Positions 8,430 to 18,183 are shown, numbered from the stretch's first letter. The stretch: DNA of 64,000 bases from Paenibacillus rhizosphaerae (GCF_014192015.1 NZ_JACHXJ010000005.1:434001-498000), one strand, 5' to 3'. Translations and numbers: made by a program. Notes: a model not told the origin generated them from the letters alone.

Positions 8430-11378
8430 ATGAAGAAAATTTTGACAGTCGCTCTGTCTACAGCAATGGCATTCTCCATGTTTGCATCTGTAGCATTTGG
8501 TGATACTGCAGTAACTCCGCAACAAAAATTCGACGCTCTGGCAGCTAAAGGTATCTTCAACGGCTACCCAGACGGATCTGCTCATCTTGAAAAAGAAATG
8601 ACTCGCGCTGAGTTCGCGAAAGTCATCACGAAGCTTCTTGGACTGAAAGAAGTAACTGGAACTCTTTCTTACAAAGACAAAGGTTACGACGCCAAGAACT
8701 GGGCAGTACCTTACATTGAAGCAGTAACTGCTGCTGGTATCATGCAAGGTCAAGACAGCGTGAAGAAAATCTTCAACTATAACGGAAAAGTAACCATCCA
8801 AGAAATGGCGACTGTTCTGACTCGTGCGCTGAAACTTGAAGTTCCTGCAAACCCAGACAACAACGCAGCTGACTGGGCTAAAGGATATGTTCAAGCAGCC
8901 ATCGACAAAGGCCTCATCTCTAAAGATGCTAACTTCAAAGCAAACGCTAGCCGTTCCCAATTGGTTGAAGCTGCATACGCAATCGACCAAGCGACTAATA
9001 TCACTTTTACTTACAAAGTAGTTGACCCAAGCAACGTTGAGTTCACACTTTCTACTGGCGAAGTAGTAAAGGTTAAACTCGACAAGCCGCTTGAAGCCAA
9101 CAAAGAAACTGAAGTGAAATTCAAGGACGCAGCTGGTAACGAATACACAGCTAAAGTAACTTGGGTATCCACTGCAGCTACTAAAGTTGACTCCGTGACT
9201 GCTGGAAGCCTGAAGCAGCTGGTTGTTAAATTTGACGGAACTGTAGATCAAACTACAGCTGAGAATGTTAACAACTATTCGATCAGCAACGTGGCTTTCG
9301 AAAGTGCAACTTTGTCTGCTGACAAAACTTCCGTAACATTGTTGGTTGCTGAAACTTCTTCTGCACTGTCTAACCAAAAGCAAACAACGCTGAAAGTTAA
9401 CAACGTTAAAACTGGAGACGGAACTAAAACGATCTCTCAAAGCGTTAACTTTACACCAATTGACGTAGCTGTTCCTGAAGTTACCGAAGTTAAAGGTCTG
9501 GGAACTAAAGCGTTCAAAGTTAAGTTTAGCGAACCGGTAAATGGAAATACAGTAAATGCTAGCTCTTTCCGTATTGACGGAAACGTAATTGCAGCTTCTG
9601 TAAAATACGTTTACCCAGATACTGCAATCGTAACAACTGATTTGACAACTGGAGACCACACTCTTCGTGTAAGTGGTGTGCAAGACTACTCCGGACTGCA
9701 AATCGTTCCTACTGAAAACAAATTCACTGTAGCTGAAGATACTGCAGCTCCAACGGTTGTTTCCGTAAAATCCAACGACCTGAAACAAGTGGTAGTTGAA
9801 TTCGACGAAACAATCAAGAGCGTAACAAGCGCTTATGCAAATGTATCTTCCAACACAGCTACAATCGCTAAAATTAGCGACAACAAAGTGACTTTGAATT
9901 TCAGCAATCCGCTGAACTATACAGAAAACACTTTGCATATTGCTGGTGTAACTGACTACAGTAATAACACTGCTAATTTGGACACAACAGTTACTCCTAC
10001 ATTAGATACTGTTCGTCCAACTGTAATTGGTTCCAACTTTTACAAAGACGGAAACAACTACTATGTTGAACTGCAGTTCAGCAAATCGCTTGATTCTGCA
10101 TCGGCAACAAACAAGGACAACTATGTTCTCAAAAACGCTGACGGAACGATCGCTGACGTAACAGGCGTGGATTCCAATGGTCATCCAGTAATCACTCCAG
10201 GCTACAATGAAGGTACTAAGAAAGTAACTGTAAACCTGGGTACTGGACTTGACGCATCTAAGACTTACACTTTGACTGCAGCTGGCGTTAAAGATACAGC
10301 TTATGTAAGCAATGTGTTACTTCCTTACACTGTAACCTTGGCTGCTAACACTGTCCAAAACGGTGAAATCTCCCGTGCATGGGCAGATGTGAACACTGGT
10401 TCCAAACCAAATTATGTATATCTCCAATTCAACAAAACATTGAGCACTTCTGGTGCGGGTAGTGCATTGGATGCCGCTAAGTATTTTGTTGAAATTAAAG
10501 GGAAAGGTGAGTTCCAGCTCACTAAAGATAGCAATGACATCGATTTGATCAGCACTAACACAGTTCGCATTGCAGCTACAAATACAGCACTTCCAGCTGA
10601 AAGTTGGAACGATGTAACAGTAAAAGCAAGCTATGTTGCAGATGCTGACGGCAACTACTTTAGCCAAGGTAACTTCACTGTATCTAAAGTATTGGCTAAA
10701 ACTTCAGCTGTTACTGTTTCGGGTGAAGTTTACGCTACAAGCAGTAACGAAGTGAAGGTTAAATTTGATGCTCCTCTTTCTAATGTCAACGTTGGTGACT
10801 TCTTCCTGGAAGGAACATTAGAATCTGGTAAGTCTGGAAGACCTACTTCGTATACTCAAAGCGATGATAAGAAAACACTTACCTTGGCTTTTGCAAGTGG
10901 TACTTTGAATGCACAAGTGCCTGGAGATGTAGTGTTGAAAACAGTTGCTTCCCCATCGACACAAGATGCTTATGGTAACAAGATTGATGCTAACCTGAAA
11001 CTAGCTGTTAAAGACGGTATTGCGCCAAGTTCTAAGGGAGCAGTATTCACAAAAACCGATAAAACTTACACGGTTGAAATCACTGCCAATGAATCTTTGA
11101 AACAATCCGCAGATGTGACTGTAAACTTCCTTAAAGGCTTGTTTACACTCAATGTTAATGGTGATAATGCAACTATTAACGACGTAGTTGTAAAAGGTGA
11201 TACAATCACTGTAACAGCAACGGCTGACTCCAATGTTATTGGAGATAACGATACTGTAACACTGAAGTTTGACAGCTCTAAGAATGGCTCTGCCAAAGCA
11301 ATTACTGATAATAACAATAATGCTTTGACTATCTCTTCTTACGCTGTTGAAGGAAGCGATGTAAAAGAAGTTAAGTAA
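8430..11378 (+). CDS. S-layer protein with three N-terminal SLH domains
   Basis: Probably the major S-layer subunit. From ATG 8430 it is 982 residues with a classic signal peptide (MKKILTVALSTAMAFSMF, cleavage after VAFG). SLH domains follow immediately: KGIFNGYPDGSAHLEKEMTR (about residues 35-75), NWAVPYIEAVTAAGIMQG (about 95-150) and DWAKGYVQAAIDKGLIS (about 155-200). The remainder is a chain of Ig-like beta-sandwich repeats marked by LKQLVVKFDGTV, LGTKAFKVKFSEPV and LKQVVVEFDETI. Codon use is strongly biased, with synonymous sites tuned as in very highly expressed genes. It has its own promoter, long leader and strong terminator. Starting at ATG 8358 would bury the signal peptide behind 24 residues and is less likely to be the main product. 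Confidence 0.93.
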   Translation: MKKILTVALSTAMAFSMFASVAFGDTAVTPQQKFDALAAKGIFNGYPDGSAHLEKEMTRAEFAKVITKLLGLKEVTGTLSYKDKGYDAKNWAVPYIEAVTAAGIMQGQDSVKKIFNYNGKVTIQEMATVLTRALKLEVPANPDNNAADWAKGYVQAAIDKGLISKDANFKANASRSQLVEAAYAIDQATNITFTYKVVDPSNVEFTLSTGEVVKVKLDKPLEANKETEVKFKDAAGNEYTAKVTWVSTAATKVDSVTAGSLKQLVVKFDGTVDQTTAENVNNYSISNVAFESATLSADKTSVTLLVAETSSALSNQKQTTLKVNNVKTGDGTKTISQSVNFTPIDVAVPEVTEVKGLGTKAFKVKFSEPVNGNTVNASSFRIDGNVIAASVKYVYPDTAIVTTDLTTGDHTLRVSGVQDYSGLQIVPTENKFTVAEDTAAPTVVSVKSNDLKQVVVEFDETIKSVTSAYANVSSNTATIAKISDNKVTLNFSNPLNYTENTLHIAGVTDYSNNTANLDTTVTPTLDTVRPTVIGSNFYKDGNNYYVELQFSKSLDSASATNKDNYVLKNADGTIADVTGVDSNGHPVITPGYNEGTKKVTVNLGTGLDASKTYTLTAAGVKDTAYVSNVLLPYTVTLAANTVQNGEISRAWADVNTGSKPNYVYLQFNKTLSTSGAGSALDAAKYFVEIKGKGEFQLTKDSNDIDLISTNTVRIAATNTALPAESWNDVTVKASYVADADGNYFSQGNFTVSKVLAKTSAVTVSGEVYATSSNEVKVKFDAPLSNVNVGDFFLEGTLESGKSGRPTSYTQSDDKKTLTLAFASGTLNAQVPGDVVLKTVASPSTQDAYGNKIDANLKLAVKDGIAPSSKGAVFTKTDKTYTVEITANESLKQSADVTVNFLKGLFTLNVNGDNATINDVVVKGDTITVTATADSNVIGDNDTVTLKFDSSKNGSAKAITDNNNNALTISSYAVEGSDVKEVK

Positions 11379-11405
11379 GATAAGTATCAAACTTGCTTCA
11401 GAAAC

Positions 11406-11435
11406 AAGCCCCTCATAAATTTATGAGGGGCTTTT
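11406..11435 (+). terminator. Strong terminator of the S-layer gene
   Basis: AAGCCCCTCATAAA and its perfect inverted copy TTTATGAGGGGCTT abut at 11419/11420, followed by TT; the arms are perfectly palindromic. Confidence 0.9.
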
Positions 11436-11477
11436 CTACTGTTAGAATCCTAACTATTCTGAATAATGGAGGTCCCC

Positions 11478-12014
11478 ATGAAATCCATCACCAAACTATC
11501 CCTTACCGTAATCGTTCTCGCCGCAGGCGTAGCCCTAGGCTCCATTTTTGACATCACCGCTCAAGGCGCAGGTGTGACAGGCCAAGCCGGCACAGCCGAT
11601 GATCCGGTCGTGACGAAGAGCTACGTTGACCAACAGATTCAAAAAGCGTTGGGCGGAGGAACAACAACGCCTACGACGCCAACCACACCAACGGATAATG
11701 GAAATAACAATTCCGGAAATAATAATTCATCATCATCAAGTGACCAAGTCACAATCGTCACCGTAAAACCAGGTGAGAAACTGATCGCTGCTGCAGGTGC
11801 TGAGTTTATCGTTCGTAACGGACATGCCGTTATCTACAGTGCGGACTCCAATGGCGTTGCGGACCTTACGGATGGTAAAGACGTAACTAATGGACAAGCA
11901 GTTGGAAATAACCATCTCATGTCCTTCCCAAGAGCCGGACGCGGCATCATGGTACAAGACGGCGTTAAATCCAGCCTCACTGTTATGGTTCGTGGCGGTT
12001 ATTCGATCCAATAA
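11478..12014 (+). CDS. Secreted or membrane-anchored hypothetical protein, 178 aa
   Basis: It has an N-terminal hydrophobic helix (LSLTVIVLAAGVALGSIF) suited to a signal peptide or anchor. A short KSYVDQQIQKAL helix, a Thr/Pro/Asn/Ser-rich low-complexity linker (about residues 65-90) and a compact C-terminal domain follow, with VTVKPGEKLIAAAGAEFIVRN and a conserved-looking MSFPRAGRGIMVQDG. The linker-plus-domain layout suggests a small wall-facing protein. I do not recognise the family. ATG 11478 is chosen because GGAGGT lies at 11468-11473; the upstream ATG 11466 would overlap that ribosome site. It follows the S-layer terminator and so is expressed separately. Confidence 0.75.
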   Translation: MKSITKLSLTVIVLAAGVALGSIFDITAQGAGVTGQAGTADDPVVTKSYVDQQIQKALGGGTTTPTTPTTPTDNGNNNSGNNNSSSSSDQVTIVTVKPGEKLIAAAGAEFIVRNGHAVIYSADSNGVADLTDGKDVTNGQAVGNNHLMSFPRAGRGIMVQDGVKSSLTVMVRGGYSIQ

Positions 12015-12127
12015 TCGCACTACATAAGCTTATTTTTGCCAGAAGTAACAATGATTTATACGTCTAGGGACGGCCGGATGACAAATACTACTCTTGCAAG
12101 ACCATATTTGCAGGAGGTGTATCCATC

Positions 12128-12400
12128 ATGGCAAGAAGTAATCGTAAAGTGGTACCGGAAAGCCGGAATATGCTGAATCAAATGAAGTACGAAATCGCTG
12201 CCGAGTTTGGGCTGGGTGCGGCGTACGGATCTGCAGGTTTTAACGGTGCGGACACCGAGTTTGCATCAGACCTGGGTGAAGCTGGAGGCATTGGATTTGG
12301 CCGTGTGAACGGGGCTCATCTGACATCCCGGGAGAACGGTTCAGTGGGCGGCGAAATGACGAAACGTCTCGTTCGTCTGGCACAGCAAAACCTGCTGTAA
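12128..12400 (+). CDS. Alpha/beta-type small acid-soluble spore protein
   Basis: A DNA-coating protein of the forespore that shifts DNA to an A-like form and protects it from UV and heat; it is degraded by the GPR protease at germination. The 90-residue sequence carries both family signatures: MKYEIAAEFGLG in the first half, with the E-I-A site that GPR cuts, and NGSVGGEMTKRLVRLAQ at the C-terminus. The linker between them (YGSAGFNGADTEFASDLGEA) is longer than in the minimal 60-70-residue SASPs. A good ribosome site (GCAGGAGGTG) precedes ATG 12128. Expression is expected from sigma-G; I did not find a clear promoter. Its presence indicates an endospore former. Confidence 0.92.
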   Translation: MARSNRKVVPESRNMLNQMKYEIAAEFGLGAAYGSAGFNGADTEFASDLGEAGGIGFGRVNGAHLTSRENGSVGGEMTKRLVRLAQQNLL

Positions 12401-12522
12401 CCAGCCATTTCAACGCTGATCATAGAAGCACTCATGCAGCATTTTCCGAAGCCCATGTTGCATCTGCTTTCATTGACATGGGTTGACAAATACGTTAATA
12501 TGACATACGAGGATTGTAGAAC

Positions 12523-12555
12523 AACCTTTTCCTTTGCGGAAAAGGTTCATTTTTT
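12523..12555 (+). terminator. Terminator-like hairpin between SASP gene and metK
   Basis: AACCTTTTCC (12523-12532), loop TTTGC, GGAAAAGGTT (12538-12547), then CAT and T5. It probably ends the SASP transcript. A TTGACA at 12483 with a weak -10 also lies upstream, so attenuation of a longer metK transcript cannot be excluded. Confidence 0.75.
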
Positions 12556-12556
12556 G

Positions 12557-12584
12557 TTTAGAACTTATCTGCCGTTGTTATAAT
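12557..12584 (+). promoter_or_regulatory. metK promoter
   Basis: TTTAGA (12557-12562), 16-nt spacer, perfect TATAAT (12579-12584), 22 nt before ATG 12607. The resulting leader is only about 15 nt, so no SAM (S-box) riboswitch can fit downstream of it. Confidence 0.6.
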
Positions 12585-12606
12585 ACCCTTAGAGGAGGTT
12601 GATACA

Positions 12607-13809
12607 ATGTCTGTAAAAGGACGTCATCTGTTCACATCCGAGTCCGTTACGGAAGGACATCCGGACAAGATTTGCGACCAGATCTCCGATGCGGTTCTTG
12701 ACGCTTTTCTGGAAAATGATCCGAATGCCCGCGTGGCGTGCGAAGTGTCGGTTGCGACCGGCCTGGTGCTCGTCATCGGTGAAATCAGTACGAAATCTGA
12801 ATATGTAGATATTCCTGCAATTGTTCGTAATACAGTAAAAGAAATCGGGTACACCCGTGCGAAGTATGGCTTTGACTCCAACACGATGGCCGTGTTGACA
12901 TCACTCAACGAGCAATCGGCCGATATCGCTCAAGGCGTTAACGCCGCTCTGGAGAGCCGTGACCCTGCCCAGGTGGACAAGGAAACTGAAAACATCGGTG
13001 CAGGCGACCAAGGTCTGATGTTCGGTTTTGCGACTAACGAAACCCCTGAACTGATGCCGCTTCCGATCGCGCTGTCCCACCGGATTGCCCGCCGCTTGGC
13101 TGAGGTGCGCAAGAACGGTACGTTGGACTACCTGCGTCCGGACGGTAAAACGCAGGTGACGATCGAGTATGTGGACGACAAGCCTGTCCGTGTGGATACG
13201 ATCGTTGTTTCGACGCAGCACTCGGAAGATGCGACGTTGGAGCAAATCCAGAAAGACGTGAAAGAGCAAGTCATTCTGCCGGTTGTCCCTGCAGAACTGC
13301 TTGACGCCGAGACAAAGTATTATATCAATCCTACGGGTCGTTTTGTCATTGGCGGACCTCAAGGGGACGCTGGTTTGACAGGACGTAAAATTATCGTGGA
13401 TACGTACGGTGGATATGCCCGTCATGGCGGCGGTGCCTTCTCCGGTAAGGATCCGACGAAAGTAGACCGTTCCGCAGCATACGCAGCGCGTTATGTAGCA
13501 AAGAACCTCGTTGCTGCAGGACTGGCTGACAAATGCGAAATCCAATTGGCTTACGCAATCGGTGTAGCAACTCCGGTATCGATCAACGTCGATACGTACG
13601 GAACAGGTAAAGTAAGCGACGAGAAGCTCGTTGAGCTGATTCGCGCCAACTTTGACCTGCGCCCAGCCGGCATCATCCGCATGCTGGATCTGCGCCGTCC
13701 GATTTACAAGCAAACCGCAGCTTACGGTCACTTTGGCCGTACCGATGTAGATCTGCCTTGGGAGCGCGTGGATAAAGCGGAAGAGCTGCGTGCCCAAGCC
13801 GGTCTGTAA
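12607..13809 (+). CDS. metK: S-adenosylmethionine synthetase
   Basis: Makes S-adenosylmethionine from methionine and ATP, releasing phosphate and pyrophosphate; a cytoplasmic tetramer with Mg and K ions. The 400-residue length matches the family. Motifs seen are GHPDKICDQISD near residue 19, the GAGDQGLMFG hexapeptide region near residue 135, and the glycine-rich GGGAFSGKDPTKVD phosphate-binding loop near residue 277, followed by the conserved SAAYAARY. The start is ATG 12607 behind AGAGGAGG. It is monocistronic with its own promoter and terminator. Many Firmicutes control metK by an S-box riboswitch, but none is visible here. Confidence 0.97.
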   Translation: MSVKGRHLFTSESVTEGHPDKICDQISDAVLDAFLENDPNARVACEVSVATGLVLVIGEISTKSEYVDIPAIVRNTVKEIGYTRAKYGFDSNTMAVLTSLNEQSADIAQGVNAALESRDPAQVDKETENIGAGDQGLMFGFATNETPELMPLPIALSHRIARRLAEVRKNGTLDYLRPDGKTQVTIEYVDDKPVRVDTIVVSTQHSEDATLEQIQKDVKEQVILPVVPAELLDAETKYYINPTGRFVIGGPQGDAGLTGRKIIVDTYGGYARHGGGAFSGKDPTKVDRSAAYAARYVAKNLVAAGLADKCEIQLAYAIGVATPVSINVDTYGTGKVSDEKLVELIRANFDLRPAGIIRMLDLRRPIYKQTAAYGHFGRTDVDLPWERVDKAEELRAQAGL

Positions 13810-13843
13810 TCGAAGCAGCTACTTATATATAGAAGAAATTTTA

Positions 13844-13883
13844 AAACCTCAGTTTGGCCTAACAGCCGGACTGAGGTTTTTTT
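13844..13883 (+). terminator. metK terminator
   Basis: CCTCAGT-TT-GGC pairs with GCC-GG-ACTGAGG (stem with a small internal loop), followed by seven T. Confidence 0.9.
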
Positions 13884-14034
13884 GCATACCTATCACTCAG
13901 CGTTTCCAGCCATAGGCTAAACTTCCTTTCCATTTTAACCGACATAGAAGTATAAGCGTATGCCTGTGAAAAAGGTGCGGTATGTTTCGTTTCACAGGGG
14001 CGGAATACAAGGAAAGGTAGGTTTAAGCCATTCT

Positions 14035-17000
14035 ATGAAAAAAATAACGGCATGCATTCTAGCACTCGCCATGGCATTGGACATAGGAATCACAGGAGGA
14101 ATGGGAGGAGGTACCGTTTCTGCAGCAGCTGCGGCAGTGCAGGCTCAAGCGAGTGCACCGCTTGTCTCCACGCTGCCGGCAGATGAGGCCATTGAAGTCG
14201 GGAGACGTCCGGATTTTCAGCTGACCTTTAACCAAAACGTACATATTGCCGATCCATCCGGCGATCCAACGAAAGACCCGATCGTTCGGATCATCGATTT
14301 GGCTCATACAGATGAAGCAAACCAGATTAAGCTCAGTCTGAACGATTTGAAGACTATGAATTCAACGAATCCAGCACTCTCCACTAGATTCACCTTCCAG
14401 CTGCCTGCAGGCAAATGGCTGTCCTACCAGACGAAATATCAGGTGACAATTGAAGAAGGAGTGTTCCAGGACGATATTGATCCGTTAGGCGAGTCGACGT
14501 TTACGTTCACCACGCTAAGCAAGCTGGCTGTCGTGGACTACGCGCCACAGGTGGCTTCCATCGGGGCCAGTACAACTGATGCACTGCAGCTGTCTTTTAA
14601 TGAAGAAATCCAAACGGGCAGCGGCAGCGTACAGATCAAACGGGCATCTGACAACCAAGTGGTGGATACCATCACGCTGACGCAGGGACAGACGAATTCG
14701 CGGGTTCAAGTGGATGGGAAGAAGATAAGCTTTACGTTATCCCGTTCGTTGGACAAAAACACAACGTATTACGTGTATATCCCTGCAGGTGTGATCACCA
14801 CGCTGGATGGACAAGCGTTCGGAGGGTTGACGACAGGTGGGCAGTGGTATTTTACGACGCAGGGTGATACCGCAATTACGGCCAAATCGCCGCAAAGCGC
14901 AGCGACCGGGATCGCCACGAACAGCAAGCTCCAGCTGACCTTTAACAACCCGGTATATCCGGGGCAAGGTACGATTGATTTGTATAAAAAATCAAACGGT
15001 ACGAAGGTGACTTCGATTAACGTCCAATCCACCCAGGTGACAGGCGGCGGGTCTACGGTCGTGACGATCGATCCGGGGAGCGTTTTGGCGTACGGGACAT
15101 CGTATTATGTGATTGTGCCTACAGGAGCTTTTCAGGACCGGGGAGGCAGCAACGTGACGGGGATTACTTCGACCACAGGTTGGACCTTCACCACGGCAGC
15201 GGCGCCAGGCAGCACGACTCCGCTAACCGTGACCAGCTTTTCTCCAACTAATGGAAGCGCGAACGTGGCGGTGGACACGACGCTGTATATGAATTTTAAC
15301 CGGGAAGTGGTTCGCGGTTCGGGGAATGTACTGCTCCGCAAATCCTCCAACGGTGCCAGTGTTCCGGTGACGGTCATGGTGAGCGGGACCCAGGCCAAAA
15401 TCCAGCTGCAGTCCGGTTACACGCTCGACAGGGACGCGTCCTATTACGTGACCGTTGACTCGGGGGCTTTTTACGACAAACAGAACCCTGGCATGAACTA
15501 TGCCGGGATTACAAGCAGTACGGGCTGGACGTTCCAGACGTACACATCGGACAAGCAGGCTCCGGTGCTGCAGAGCAGCGAGATGTACAGCAACACCACC
15601 ATCCGGCTCGTATATAATGAAGCTTTGTATTCGGACTCCTGGCCATCGACGGCCAATTTTAACGTGACGGTGAACGATGAAGCGCGGCGGATCAGTTATG
15701 TGTATACCTCAGGTGACAGCGTCTATGTCATTCTGGAGACCGGCGTCGCCGTCGGACAAAACGTGAAAATCAGCTACAGCGGCGGTTCCAGCCCGATCCG
15801 CGATACGGCGGGGAATGCGGCGGCGGCCTTTGGGGCCCGCGAGGTTGTGAACGGCGTGGATTCTGCGCTGCCAAAGCCAACCAGCGGCACGATTTCCGGA
15901 AGCACGGTGGTGCTGTATTTTAGCCAGTCGTTGAAAAGCCCTTCTGCCTATGCTTATGAGCAGTTCACGGTAACGGCGGACGGAGCGAGCATGGGCGTCA
16001 AAAGCGTGAGTCAAAGCGGCCAGTCCTTGACGCTGTCGCTGAACACGTCCGTTGGCGACGGGCAGGTGGTGCGGGTCAGCTACAAACCGGGGGCGTATCC
16101 GATTCAGGATTCCCGTGGACAAAATATCGCCGAATTCACAGATTACATCGTCCGCAACTATTGGGATACGAAACCTCCGGTCCTGGACAAGGCGGAAGGC
16201 GGCGGCACCAAGCTGGTCCTAACGTATAACGAGCTGCTCAGCACGACCAATGTACCGATGAAAAGCCAGTTTTCCGTACTGGTCAACAATGTGCCGAATT
16301 ACGTGACTGCGGTGGAGATCAAGGGCAGCCAGGTAACGCTGACACTGACGTCAACACTGAGCAAAGATAATAAGGTAACGATCTCGTACGTACCCGGTAC
16401 CGCGCGCCTGACGGACCTGAACGGGAACTCGGCCGGATACCTGAACCTGGAGCCGGTTACCGTTACGACGCTGCTCGATATGGGGGACATCCAATCGGCG
16501 GTGGTGCAGGGAGATACGATCCAGGTCGTGTTCAATAAAACGCTGGTGTCCCAGTCCTCCGTTACGGTAACCCAGTTCCAAGTATTGGTGGACGGAACGA
16601 CAAGCTCCCTGGCCAGCGCCTCGGTCAATGGCAGCACGCTGACGATCAAGCTCAGCAGTCCGGTCATCAGCGGCCAAAAGGTGGAACTGTCCTATATTCC
16701 AGGCGCAACACCGCTCAGGGACAGCGCAGGCACCTATCTGAAGTATTTTAACAAAATTCCGGTCAGCAACACGGGCACGACGACCGGCAGCGGATCGACC
16801 GATCCCAACCGTCCGTTTTACCTGATACTGATGGAGGCGGGAGAGTTTGGACAGGCCATGTTTGCACTTGGCAATCAGGCGACGGCTGTGTCGGACGTAA
16901 AGTCCCGCAACAATCAATATATTAAGCAGTACCGGGTCGATGGCGAGAAGCTGAAGCAGGCTTACCAATATATGCTGAATTCCGGTGAAAAGCTGCATAC

Positions 17001-18096
17001 GCTCGTTGTGGATGCCGCAGTCGGGCTGAGCTCAGCATCGGTTACGTTCCCACTAGACACGCTCCAGCAAGTCTATAATATCGATCGCAGCGCGGTGCTG
17101 GCGGTGAAAGCCGGGGACGCCGTGTATATGGTACCTTTTAGCAAAATAAACCTGCCGGACATTGCCAGCAGCCTGAATGCCAGCAGCTCTTCCGTCACGC
17201 TCAACATCACGGTAGAGAAGCTGTCGGCGGAATCCGCCGCGGATTTGAGCAAGAAGCTGAACACCAGCTCCAGCCAAAAGATCACCGAGCCCGTAGACTT
17301 CTATGTATCCGCCGTGAACAACAGCTCGCCGAACAATCCGCGCGAGATGAAGCTCAGCGGGGAGGTTCTCGTCAGGACGAACAGCACACTGCAGGACAGC
17401 CGGTCCAGCCTGGTCCGCTTCGACAGTGGAGCGAGCAAGCTGACCTACGTTCCCGGCGTGATCGACACGGCAGGCAGCCATAGGGTGTTCCATGCCAAGG
17501 TGAAGGGGAACTTCACCGTTTTCGGAGCGACGTTCTACAAGTATTACAGCGATCTCGGCAACCACTGGGCGAAAGACGCGATCAGCACACTGTCCGCCAA
17601 GCAGGTCATCGAGGGCCGCACCAATACGCTGTTTGCCCCGGATCAGAGCATAACCCGCGCTGAATTCGCTGAGTATGTGGCTCGAGCCCTCGGGTTAGAA
17701 GGGGATGCGCAGAGCGCGGACCGTTTCTATGACGTGGTCAACATCGGCTCCAGCGCCTATATCGGGGCGGCGGCCAAAGCCGGCATCGTCACCGGCAATA
17801 CGGACGGATCTTTCAAGCCGAACAGCTCGATCACGCGCGAGCAGATGGGGATCATGATGGTCCGGGCCATGAACTATGCGGGATACAACTCGACGCTGAA
17901 CTATCCGGCGTCCACGTACCTGAAAGTGTTTAAGGACAGCAAGCAAATCCAGTATCCCGATTCCGCGGCACGCGTGCTGAAGGAAGGCATTATTCAGGGC
18001 GTTACGGTGAACACGTACCAGCCCCGGGGAAATGCGACCCGCGCCCAGGCGGCCGTCATGCTGCAGCGTCTGCTGGAGAAAATCGGGTATTTGTAA
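14035..18096 (+). CDS. SLH-anchored exoprotein with Ig-like and SwmB-like repeats
   Basis: From ATG 14035 this is a 1353-residue secreted protein: signal peptide MKKITACILALAMALD with cleavage around VSAAAAA, about four Big_5-type Ig-like domains (repeated LQLSFNEEIQTGSGSVQI, LQLTFNNPVYPGQGTI, LYMNFNREVVRGSGNV), and four or five SwmB-like repeats (IRLVYNEALYS, VVLYFSQSL, LVLTYNELLS, IQVVFNKTL, each ending in a 'YxPG..PI/LRD..G' turn). A less repetitive domain and three C-terminal SLH modules complete it (YYSDLGNHWAKDAIST, FYDVVNIGSSAYIGAA, FKDSKQIQYPDSAARV). The longer frame from 13960 has no ribosome site and would mask the signal peptide. It is likely displayed on the pyruvylated wall polymer; adhesion or a surface-array role is inference. 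Confidence 0.88.
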   Translation: MKKITACILALAMALDIGITGGMGGGTVSAAAAAVQAQASAPLVSTLPADEAIEVGRRPDFQLTFNQNVHIADPSGDPTKDPIVRIIDLAHTDEANQIKLSLNDLKTMNSTNPALSTRFTFQLPAGKWLSYQTKYQVTIEEGVFQDDIDPLGESTFTFTTLSKLAVVDYAPQVASIGASTTDALQLSFNEEIQTGSGSVQIKRASDNQVVDTITLTQGQTNSRVQVDGKKISFTLSRSLDKNTTYYVYIPAGVITTLDGQAFGGLTTGGQWYFTTQGDTAITAKSPQSAATGIATNSKLQLTFNNPVYPGQGTIDLYKKSNGTKVTSINVQSTQVTGGGSTVVTIDPGSVLAYGTSYYVIVPTGAFQDRGGSNVTGITSTTGWTFTTAAAPGSTTPLTVTSFSPTNGSANVAVDTTLYMNFNREVVRGSGNVLLRKSSNGASVPVTVMVSGTQAKIQLQSGYTLDRDASYYVTVDSGAFYDKQNPGMNYAGITSSTGWTFQTYTSDKQAPVLQSSEMYSNTTIRLVYNEALYSDSWPSTANFNVTVNDEARRISYVYTSGDSVYVILETGVAVGQNVKISYSGGSSPIRDTAGNAAAAFGAREVVNGVDSALPKPTSGTISGSTVVLYFSQSLKSPSAYAYEQFTVTADGASMGVKSVSQSGQSLTLSLNTSVGDGQVVRVSYKPGAYPIQDSRGQNIAEFTDYIVRNYWDTKPPVLDKAEGGGTKLVLTYNELLSTTNVPMKSQFSVLVNNVPNYVTAVEIKGSQVTLTLTSTLSKDNKVTISYVPGTARLTDLNGNSAGYLNLEPVTVTTLLDMGDIQSAVVQGDTIQVVFNKTLVSQSSVTVTQFQVLVDGTTSSLASASVNGSTLTIKLSSPVISGQKVELSYIPGATPLRDSAGTYLKYFNKIPVSNTGTTTGSGSTDPNRPFYLILMEAGEFGQAMFALGNQATAVSDVKSRNNQYIKQYRVDGEKLKQAYQYMLNSGEKLHTLVVDAAVGLSSASVTFPLDTLQQVYNIDRSAVLAVKAGDAVYMVPFSKINLPDIASSLNASSSSVTLNITVEKLSAESAADLSKKLNTSSSQKITEPVDFYVSAVNNSSPNNPREMKLSGEVLVRTNSTLQDSRSSLVRFDSGASKLTYVPGVIDTAGSHRVFHAKVKGNFTVFGATFYKYYSDLGNHWAKDAISTLSAKQVIEGRTNTLFAPDQSITRAEFAEYVARALGLEGDAQSADRFYDVVNIGSSAYIGAAAKAGIVTGNTDGSFKPNSSITREQMGIMMVRAMNYAGYNSTLNYPASTYLKVFKDSKQIQYPDSAARVLKEGIIQGVTVNTYQPRGNATRAQAAVMLQRLLEKIGYL

Positions 18097-18156
18097 CCAA
18101 AGCAGTAAACAGGCTAAATCTCTCACAAAATCATAGAGTTTCCATTTCAGTACGTC

Positions 18157-18183
18157 AGCCCTACTTCGGTAGGGCTTTTTTGT
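18157..18183 (+). terminator. Terminator after the Ig/SLH gene
   Basis: AGCCCTAC-TTCG-GTAGGGCT with a UUCG tetraloop, followed by a T run. No gene or clear promoter was seen in the remaining 18184-18390. Confidence 0.92.
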
